Assembly: GCF_963966145.1 (NCBI RefSeq)
Contig: NC_091047.1
Location: forward strand, 14,694,001-14,758,000
From: Tenebrio molitor
Taxonomy: Eukaryota > Arthropoda > Insecta > Coleoptera > Tenebrionidae
Reading direction: 5' to 3'
Length of the DNA: 64,000 bases
This document shows positions 56,561 to 64,000 of this stretch, one piece after another. A program made the position numbers and the translations under genes. How positions within the stretch are numbered: the first letter of the stretch is position 1; each line of letters opens with the position of its first letter. The notes under the pieces are model-generated. The model ran no database searches, had not been told where the DNA came from, and saw only the letters and a list, made by a program, of their open reading frames with translations.

Positions 56561-57205
56561 AAAGTGAAACTTACAATGAGGTAATTATACAAATTACTTA
56601 ATTCATCGCCGTTTGATAGGCTCTTTAAATGAAAATTAAACAGCACTCTCAGGTGCAGCCATGCCGAAACCGAATACATATTCTAGATGGAGCCCGACAT
56701 TCAAATAAAGCGTTTAGAACTATCGAAAGAGCTCACCACAATGACGAAAAAACTTACAATTGTAGTGTCCTAATCAATTGCAAGGGGTTCAAGGTTTTAA
56801 CTCTGTTACGGTACACACATTACTCTTAATTTGACACATTTATATATGTGTAAGTTAAAATGGGGATAATTTAAGTCAATTAAGCTGAAACATGGTTTTC
56901 CCCATTCATTGTGTGGCACTTTTTTTTTCTAAATTCTGAAGAATTATTTACTTGCCTTCCAGGGAACACAAAAACATAAATTTGGAAGGTCTCCAATAGC
57001 TAACTGTTTGCTAAAGAAGCACAATTTGGTCAACAACATTATTTTATCACGGGCATAATCTTGACAGGCAAGTAATTATCTGTAATTTAGAAATTTACTT
57101 TCTCGATGCACTGCATGCAGTGTGATTATGAGAAGTACTTTACAATGTAAATAAAAATATAAAGTAACTCACATTTTACCAGCGAATTTACTGCCAGTAA
57201 TACCT
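56561..57205. other. Unique DNA, nothing recognised
   Basis: The frame at 56629-56829 has no motif. A CTGCATGCAG palindrome occurs at 57112-57121. Confidence 0.4.
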
Positions 57206-57209
57206 TCTA

Positions 57210-57451
57210 CAGCGTGATCAACAATGACTGAGTCTGTTGGTAATGAAACAATTGAAAATACTGGTGATTTTTGTCTAGTAATTTGCACTGACCACGCACT
57301 GACCGGATTTTTTAACTTGAGATGACATTAAAAACATTCTTGGTTATGCAGGTTATGCTTATACTATTACAAAAATGAACCTTCGTTGGTAAATTTTAAA
57401 TTTGCCAAATTTCATTGTTACCAACAGACTCAGTCATTCTTGATCACCCCG
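57210..57451. mobile_element. TA-flanked MITE CAGCGTGATCAACAATGACT (complete copy)
   Basis: The left end CAGCGTGATCAACAATGACT and the inverted right end CGGGGTGATCAAGAATGACT align through GAGTCTGTTGGTAA to TGAAA. TA is at 57208-57209 and 57452-57453. It is the intact relative of 42340-42525. No coding frame. Confidence 0.9.
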
Positions 57452-57459
57452 TAGCTTGC

Positions 57460-58170
57460 CTCAAATTTTTGATAATTCGTGATATTTTAACCAGCCCTAT
57501 AAAGAAAACATTAGTTTTAAAATTAAAGAGAATATGTAGTATCAAAATTTATAATCACAAGAGTTCAGTTTATCGCCATAATTATTTACAATGAATAATT
57601 AAACATGTAAATTTGTCAAATAAACCATGTGTCTACAACCATAATCGCATTAGGAGACAAAAACTGCTCTACTTATTTTTCTACAAAGAAGTTGTTGAAA
57701 TTTGAAACCATAATTAATAAAGCTATTATAAAACAAGCTAATTTAATAAAGTGGCCAAATTTCAAACAATAAAACTAGAATAATTTCAGTTAAAAATAAA
57801 CTGAATAAAACAGATTAAACATTTTTGCTAATTTGTATGAACAAGGTTGCAGTTTTTTCCATTTTTAAAATTATCTGTAGTAAAATTCACATTTTTCTTT
57901 TGATTCATGTTGTTCGTTCTTTTCTTAACAAACTAATTGACAAGATGTCATTGCAATAATTTAAGTTTAAAGTAGTTATACATAAGCTAGTAGTTATATT
58001 AAGCTAGAACCCTGAAATTTTAAATGAGCTTAGGACTCATTAAAAGCTACTTATCAAATTAAAAACAAAGAAAAATATACATAAGTTTTCAAAATACCAA
58101 GCCAACTTGATTTTTTTTAAATGGGAACATGGGTTAAATGGGGCATCGTTAAAAAGCTTTTTTTTTATTA
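57460..58170. other. AT-rich DNA, nothing recognised
   Basis: No features were seen. Confidence 0.45.
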
Positions 58171-58177
58171 AATGATA

Positions 58178-58285
58178 CCGTGCGATCAAATAAAAAAAAG
58201 TAGGCGAAAATGGTGTTTTGAACCAATCAAAGCATCAGAATAGCACAATCCAGGTAACTCGATTTTTTTTTAATTGATCGCACGT
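58178..58285. mobile_element. Very small TA-flanked MITE (108 bases)
   Basis: CCGTGCGATCAAATAAAAAA at the left and ACGTGCGATCAATTAAAAAA at the right (inverted) are flanked by TA (58176-58177, 58286-58287). The interior is only about 55 bases. Confidence 0.8.
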
Positions 58286-58289
58286 TATA

Positions 58290-59060
58290 ATAGGTTTAGT
58301 GATTTGTTCGACATAATCTTAGAAAAAAATTAAAACTTAATTAAAACAAAATGAAAACACGTCCGATATATCTTTTATACGTTAACATTTTCTTCTACAT
58401 ATTTTCAAATGTTATTTTTTAAATTAAAACATGGGGAGTAGAATCACGTTTGCCTAGAAAATTATTATTTCCTTTATTTTGAAAAACGTGATGATAGTTG
58501 TTCGAAAGTTTATCACTATTACAAATTTGTTTGGGTTAATTATTTTTTGCATTATGGAAATTTAATTGGATTTGATTATTAAAAAATACGCAGTAATCCA
58601 GCGGCGAAATAAATATTTTATCAACTTCGTAAATTCTCCATAAAACGGTGTTTTGTCAATTTTTGTGAATTAATAATAATTCAAGTACGCCAATGGCACG
58701 ATCAAGCATGACTGTTGTCAAATATCTCGCGAACTCAAGGCTGAGGCGAGTCCTAGTTTATTAATAATACTACATTATTAACAGATACAAAAAAACAACT
58801 TATAAACTCTTTTAATTTTGAAACAACGTGATAAACTTTTTTCAACTGTTTTTATTTATCTGTTTATAATGATGACGATAGGCTTCTTGCTTTCATTACA
58901 AAACTCCGGAAGACACAACTCTAAAATCTTTTTAGTGATCCTCTCGCTCTGAAGACGCATCCTGTTTACTAAGCATTTCCAAAATTTATTTTTACAGTTA
59001 ATTGTCTTAGAACGACTTATTTGTTGATATATTTTGATTATGATTATAACCAGTTTAATA
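58290..59060. other. AT-rich DNA, nothing recognised
   Basis: The minus-strand frame at 58856-59107 has no motif. Confidence 0.4.
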
Positions 59061-59768
59061 TTTCCTCCGTGGTTTCGTGTGCGAAGCTGTACAGTGACGC
59101 CCCTCACAGTCGCGGTGAAAACCTCAACTACAGCGTAAACGTGGTGGGAGACGGAGATTTACTCGAATTCAAGTTTCAGCTTCGGTCAGTGCCAGTACGG
59201 TCGTTAACAGTTGTGGGAGGAAGTTGTTAACGTTGTTGACGCGTCACTGCTCGCAAAATAATTTTTTATCAACATTTCGATTATTTTCAGTCTCTCAAAG
59301 TATAAACTGATATTGTGCTTTTTTCGCTAGTCAGACTTGGAGACAACGATAAAGATAATAAATACATACATAATAAACTTTTGTGAAAAAAGGGCGATAA
59401 GCGTGAGTAAAGTGTAAGAACGTTCGAAAATTGATTTTGAAAGGTAAAAAAAAGTTCTGAAAGGATTATTGTGTTTAAACGGGTTCATCAGCTGGATAGC
59501 ATCAGCAAAACGCATGCTCTCCCCACTCCGGCCGCGGTGGGGATAAACAGCTGAGAAGGAGATACACACCGAAAACATCAAGTTCAGCTTGTCAGTTGCG
59601 TTGTCGTCGTGATAGTATCGGTTGCAAATATGCTAAGTTTAGTCGAGTGTGTATGCACTTGAGAACTTAGACAAATTTTATGAAAACGAAGTCGGTAGTT
59701 ACTTGACTGTTCCGCCCGCCACCAAGTGTGAAGTGAATGTGTACTTAGTTTTCCATTTTTTTTTGGAT
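59061..59768 (+). promoter_or_regulatory. Promoter/5' UTR candidate of the 59.77-kb exon
   Basis: The GC-richer DNA contains TCAGTT at 59592-59597, a fit to the arthropod initiator, with GGTTG about 27 bases downstream, close to but one base off a canonical downstream promoter element. Another GC-rich block lies at 59061-59240. A short upstream reading frame (59630-59662, ten codons) precedes the main start. There is no TATA box at the usual distance. The transcription start is inferred, not shown. Confidence 0.35.
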
Positions 59769-59891
59769 ATGGTGCCTCAACAAAACATGGATTCATCCAG
59801 GTCAGAAACTCCGATTAGTAGTGTTGTGCCCAAATTCGGCTCGCAACTAGTTGACAAAAATTCAGCAACACCCTACTCTGATGCCACTCAG
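59769..59891 (+). CDS. Candidate first coding exon of a host gene (possibly SoxC/Sox14-like), partial
   Basis: The ATG at 59769 (or 59787, in the better context AACATGG) gives 41 residues: MVPQQNMDSSRSETP, ISSVVPKFGSQLVDK, NSATPYSDATQ. The frame ends exactly at CAG followed by GTAGGT (59892-59897), a good splice donor giving a phase-0 intron. Serine/threonine/proline-rich, non-hydrophobic composition differs from chance frames in this AT-rich window, and the DNA around it is GC- and CpG-rich and free of transposons. The pattern VPKFGS...TPY-x-DATQ faintly recalls the segment just before the HMG box in insect SoxC (Sox14) proteins. That is memory, not a search, and no domain lies in the window. 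The frame is open upstream to 59649, so an earlier start is formally possible. Confidence 0.4.
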
Positions 59892-62820
59892 GTAGGTCGA
59901 AATTTTCCCTAAGAGTCAAGTTTAGACGCGAGTATCGCATTAATCTCCGCACGTGTCGCTATTCCAATTTCGTGCGATAATGAAAAAATGTGCGCTATGA
60001 TAGTGATTAATACCGAGTGTGATGGGAAAAAGCTCCGCTCCGGTAGGAGCCCCGGACCGGAAACTCCGAGCATCAACCAAAGTTACAGACGCTGACTAGT
60101 CGAAAAGGAGCTGAGTAACGATTCGATTAGTCGAGTTAACAAATGTGACTAGTCAAAAATGTCTAGTATCATACAAATCGGTCCGTTTCGCTGAAGAGTT
60201 TTCATGTTTCAGTATGGTAAACGACGCTTAATAAATGTCGAGACGACCCGTTCACATTTAAATTTGCTCTCTCTCCTGCACGAAGGTTGCCAATTTTTCG
60301 CACGTGTGCATTTTCCAGACGGGAATGTAAAGGACGACGTCCTGTTTCCTCTTCGAAATGTAAAATCCCGAGTCGACGGATGCGTTCAGGCAAGTACCGA
60401 CACGGGACGTGGCGAGTCGCTACAATAAAAACGCGAACCCCAGAAAATTGAAAAATGAAAAACGAGTGAATTGTATCGAACGGCGTCGTTTCCGGGAAAA
60501 GGGAAAACAAGATATACCTTGTAGTGATCGCGGATAGCATATGGACTCGTTACAAGTTGCGACCAGTCCGTTTCGACATACGATCAGCTGCTGAGGTGTT
60601 TGGCTTTTTCAAGGTCTCTGACTCACGTCGCGAGTAGATACAGTGCACGATGTTGAAAAAATTGTAATTGTAACCTTTACGACCGCGGAAATAAAATTTC
60701 AACCTTGATTTTTCAAAGCGGATCGTGTTAGGTTGCGACCAGTCGAAAAATGAAGTTCGGCTCAAAGTCGCAAGTAAGTATGTATCTGGCGTATGGTCGG
60801 TAACAAGTGACATTTAGCGACGAATCAGACGGTTCCGTCGAGTTTAATCGTGGAAAATGTATTTTTGTCTTGAGATGCCGCCCGTTAGAAACTGGATTTC
60901 GTTAGAAAAGTGACGGAATAAAATTTACGCCCAAGTTGCGGGGAAAGTTCGCGCTGCAACAGCGTTCTCGCAAATTATGCAACTAAACGCGCTATCGGGC
61001 TCTGCCAAGCAAAACGGACTAAATAAAATATTAGCCTCGTTTTATTCCAATGAATTACAAATTATTAACACGAAATTAAACGAGCGGCCCGGCGGAAAAC
61101 AAATCATTAAACCATTTTTTACGAACGGCCCGGTCCTAATTATTTATTTATTCGGTTCTCGCCGACAGAACTCTTCTCCTAATTACAAGTATTCAAATTA
61201 GTCAATTTCGTATAATTAGTCCTAACTTTAGTATTATTAGATGTGTGTGGGACTAATAATTTGGCCGTTTGAAACGGGTTTCGGGCCGCACATTCGTCCT
61301 CTCCTGTCACAATATTGACGAAAACGTAAAAATCCGACGACGTTTTCCGTTCCGTAAATATTTGCGCCGTTCGACCAGTAAATAGTAAATCACGAAAGTT
61401 TTGCGGTTGGGAGGCGCGCGGTAAAAAACGTAGTTTTTTACGGCGATCCAGTAGTCCATGAACCGCATGACCTGCTGCGATCTACCTCATATCTCTGTTA
61501 GTTGTTTAGTCGTGCTGTTGTTTCTCGAGGCACCTTGATTTATTCCGAAAACCAGTTCTTGCAGCACGATGCTCTCTTAAGTGTGGTTATTAGATATTTT
61601 ATATTCCGTGTTTTATTGCACCGACGATTATGATTCTCTCGTGATAAATGAGGAGACGGACTGTGAGATATTGCCAAGGTTTTGTGTACAATTTTCAATT
61701 ACCCATCTATTATTTTCTATAGACTTATCGGTACCGTTAGCGCGCCGCCGTCTTCCTGTAGGGCTTCGACTCTCGAGTTCTCCCGTCCACAAAAAAAAGA
61801 TGATCGATCTTGATGGATCGAGCTCACAATCATTAGTTTTGGTCTGAAAACAGCGATCGCCTCTTCCATTAAAAACTTTCATCGTCGCTGTCAAGTCGGA
61901 ATTAAATCGCATCTTGCATCGAAAACAGGATCGACTTTAATCTGAATTTGGGAAACGCCGAAAACGTTTCCAACTTAATTAGAATGTGTCCCTTTTCCTC
62001 TCGGGGGTTTTGACGTAATTGGGTGGCGTAGAAATGCGCTCTGGAAAAATGTAATCTCTTCGGTGGGTACAAGTGTAGAAATTACGCGTTTCCGGCCCGG
62101 AAGTGATAACGTTGGTATCGTTGCTGGAAGGTCGAAATAACATCGTGGAGGCCTTGTTGTGTTTACATTTTGGTACTTCACCGATGAATCAGGAAGCGGA
62201 ACGACCTCAAGAAAAACGGCGCCGTTATCGTATCATTGCCTGAGGTGGAACGCGGAAAATCGCACAATCGGACCAAATTATCGGCCCTCTAATATGACAA
62301 AAGTTTACTGTTCTGGAACAATCGCGGCATTTTTATTTTATCTTGAAGACCTTCCAACCGACACGCTTCTTTGAATTTGTTGTCACCAAATGACACCGCA
62401 CAGGCGACATGACAATTTCTTTTTTTTTTTTCTTTGAAATTTCGATTTGTCTAACTGGCTTTTAACTCGTAAAACTCAGATACTAAATTACCGGCGACTG
62501 TTCTGCTGTTAACATCTTTTCGCACCATGCATGTTTGTATCGCTAAAACCGACAGGAAATTAAGATTGCTGGAGCAAATTTATTGTTTGTGTTGTGAGCG
62601 GCGATAGTAACTTTGAAACTCCCAACAAAGATTAGTCGGTTCACTTTAAAGACCATTTTTGTGCAACCCGACCGTTAATTAAACCAATACCGTAACGAGC
62701 GTGCGGAATTCAAAAATGCTAGTGCATTTATGCAGTTGCGTTTTAAACACTGCCGACCGAAAATCGATACACAATTTCGTATAGATTAAAGTTAGCCGTG
62801 GACGGTTCACTAGCTAATCA

Positions 62821-62834
62821 CGCCCCCTGGTGGC
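62821..62834 (-). promoter_or_regulatory. CTCF-like site
   Basis: Read on the minus strand the sequence is GCCACCAGGGGGCG, an excellent match to the CTCF core CCASYAGRKGGCRS. Animal CTCF motifs are conserved between insects and vertebrates. Occupancy cannot be known from the sequence. Confidence 0.5.
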
Positions 62835-63185
62835 ATCTCTGACAACGCGTTACGGCCATTTTAATTACCCTAATGACCGGACTAACAGCTTCCTCTAATC
62901 GGATTAAGCCAGGATGCTTATAAGTGTGTTATCATTTATAATATCCTTATCTGGACGTGTTTTCGAATGTGTATATTGCGGCACAATCTGCGTCGCCTAA
63001 TGCCGACTCGGAACCCGTGTCACTAAGCTGCAAATTAAATGCCTAAAATTTGTATTAATTTGCAAAAAAACAAATCATTTAATTTGTGATTTTTGTTGTC
63101 GCCGTGAGGATAACGATATCGTGTGAAAAGTAATTGCATATGATACATAAAATAGTACCGTAAACAACAGTTCGAGAATATTGTT

Positions 63186-63202
63186 CTCTAGATGGCGCTG
63201 CA
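63186..63202 (+). promoter_or_regulatory. Second CTCF-like site
   Basis: CTCTAGATGGCGCTGCA on the plus strand contains YAGRKGGCRS (TAGATGGCGC), matching the CTCF core but with a weaker 5' part. It lies about 365 bases from the first site and in the opposite orientation. Confidence 0.4.
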
Positions 63203-64000
63203 ATTGCCAGTTGAGACGATCAAGTGTCAAGTGCAAGTTACTTGTTTGAACTTGTTTAAATTCTAATTTGACACCCAAAAAATTTTACAGCGATTGGAAA
63301 TTAAACTCGCATTTGTGGCCAGTTAATAATTTGTATACGACTTTGAAACAATATTTGTAAAATTAACTGCGCGTTGGATAACACAAAATTAAAATATTGC
63401 CTAAATCGCTTTATTCTTATTCTGCATATTGATGTTAAGCAACGTTTCGTGTAATTTATAGTCGGACCTATTATAAGCATGTAAACAGGATAAAAAAATC
63501 ATCAATTAATAAAGATCATCATTAATTCGTTATCCCACGCCGTGCATATACGGATTTACGCTGTAAACGTGACGTTTGTTGCGCGTAAATTCAACGTTGA
63601 AGAAGAGTTTCCATAAATCATTTGATTCGAGCTCTGTAAATCAGTAAACATCATTATTTTCATGGAGAATTCACTTATTTTGTTGTGATAGTTAGGATAC
63701 GATTATATCAATTGTGAGTAAAGAGTACTTGGGCAGTGTAGGTATATTATGTAATTAATACCAGAAGGATGCAAAATTGAAGTGGGTTTACTGGAACAAA
63801 AATACATATGTAGTTTTATTTTTGTGATCGATTGCTGCACCGCACTCGTGCATTAACTGCTGTCGCAATAAAAACTAATTAAAGCCTGTTGTAATTGTAA
63901 GTACCTACTCATATTTTTAATTTTCGTCTGTTCATCGAAGCGTTTCAAATCGGCATAATTATCAAACTGGGCCAAGGTGCAGAGTTGGCAATGCTTTCCC

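Larger units (their letters stand above)
59892..64000 (+). other. Intron-like, CpG-richer DNA after the candidate exon
   Basis: About 4 kb without recognisable transposons, unlike the rest of the window, and with many CpG-containing blocks (60020-60780, 60840-61480, 61720-62300, 62690-63000). Overlapping short frames on both strands have no named domain and no paired splice sites that convince. No second exon of the 59.77-kb gene was recognised before the window ends. The composition suggests a regulatory first intron or CpG-rich promoter region. Confidence 0.35.

Noticed and set aside
59021..59230. 69-codon plus-strand frame in the GC-rich block
   Set aside because: It may look coding because of composition, but it lies in the probable promoter/5' region and has no motif or splice donor; treated as regulatory DNA.
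60202..62374. Several overlapping frames of 60-112 codons on both strands
   Set aside because: GC-richer DNA lengthens chance frames. None shows a domain or paired splice sites continuing from the 59891 donor.
1..64000. tRNA, rRNA, CRISPR and bacterial-type operons
   Set aside because: No B-box-containing cloverleaf, rRNA-like conserved stretch or regularly spaced repeats were seen on reading; the sequence character is eukaryotic.

Overview
The window looks like animal nuclear DNA, most likely from an insect and possibly a beetle. It is strongly AT-rich, has no operons and almost no long open frames, and is packed with small inverted-repeat transposons. The recognisable coding remnants (Tc1/mariner-type helix-turn-helix pieces, a DUF4817-type transposase, a ZMYM1/hAT-like fragment, LINE C-termini with zinc knuckles) are kinds commonly seen in insect genomes. 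The species cannot be fixed from this sequence. No tRNA, rRNA, CRISPR array or complete host gene was seen.

Layout. 0-15 kb: dense nested transposons: a TA-flanked element interrupted inside its own terminal repeat at 1.1-1.5 kb, a hAT element with an exact 8-bp target duplication at 3.69-5.00 kb, a stack of miniature elements at 5.6-7.7 kb, a LINE remnant at 9.9-10.3 kb, one element inserted in another's terminal repeat at 11.5-13.0 kb, and a composite element with a tandem duplication at 13.1-14.2 kb. 15-35 kb: mostly unique AT-rich DNA with scattered miniature elements and a few GC-richer, motif-rich islands that could be enhancers. 36-54 kb: a second repeat-rich zone with three copies of a restriction-like-endonuclease (RLE) non-LTR retroelement (36.2, 46.4 and 49.9 kb), a hAT element carrying two nested miniature elements (42.0-42.8 kb), foldbacks at 38.5-39.6 kb, a 104-bp perfect palindrome at 49.7 kb, and a 1.26-kb DUF4817 mariner relative (52.4-53.7 kb). 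54-58.5 kb: a foldback element, unique DNA and two further miniature elements.

59-64 kb differs from the rest. It is GC- and CpG-richer, holds few recognisable repeats, and contains a plausible protein-coding first exon on the plus strand (start codon 59769 or 59787, splice donor after 59891), followed by intron-like sequence with two CTCF-like motifs in opposite orientation. The 41 encoded residues faintly resemble the stretch before the HMG box of insect SoxC/Sox14 proteins. This is a weak guess, because no domain lies in the window. If right, the preceding ~59 kb is the upstream gene desert of a developmental regulator.

The main biological theme is that most of the transposase relics keep the N-terminal DNA-binding part and lose catalysis: Tc1-like HTHs at 7.2, 49.4 and 49.8 kb, a lysine-rich N-terminus at 21.7 kb, the hAT zinc finger at 4 kb, and the DUF4817 HTH at 52.7 kb fused to a C-terminus. 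The most unusual arrangement is at 49.77-50.57 kb. There a Tc1-type HTH reading frame and an RLE retroelement's CCHC/endonuclease frame are in the same phase, separated by a single TAA, just after a perfect palindrome that covers the HTH start codon.
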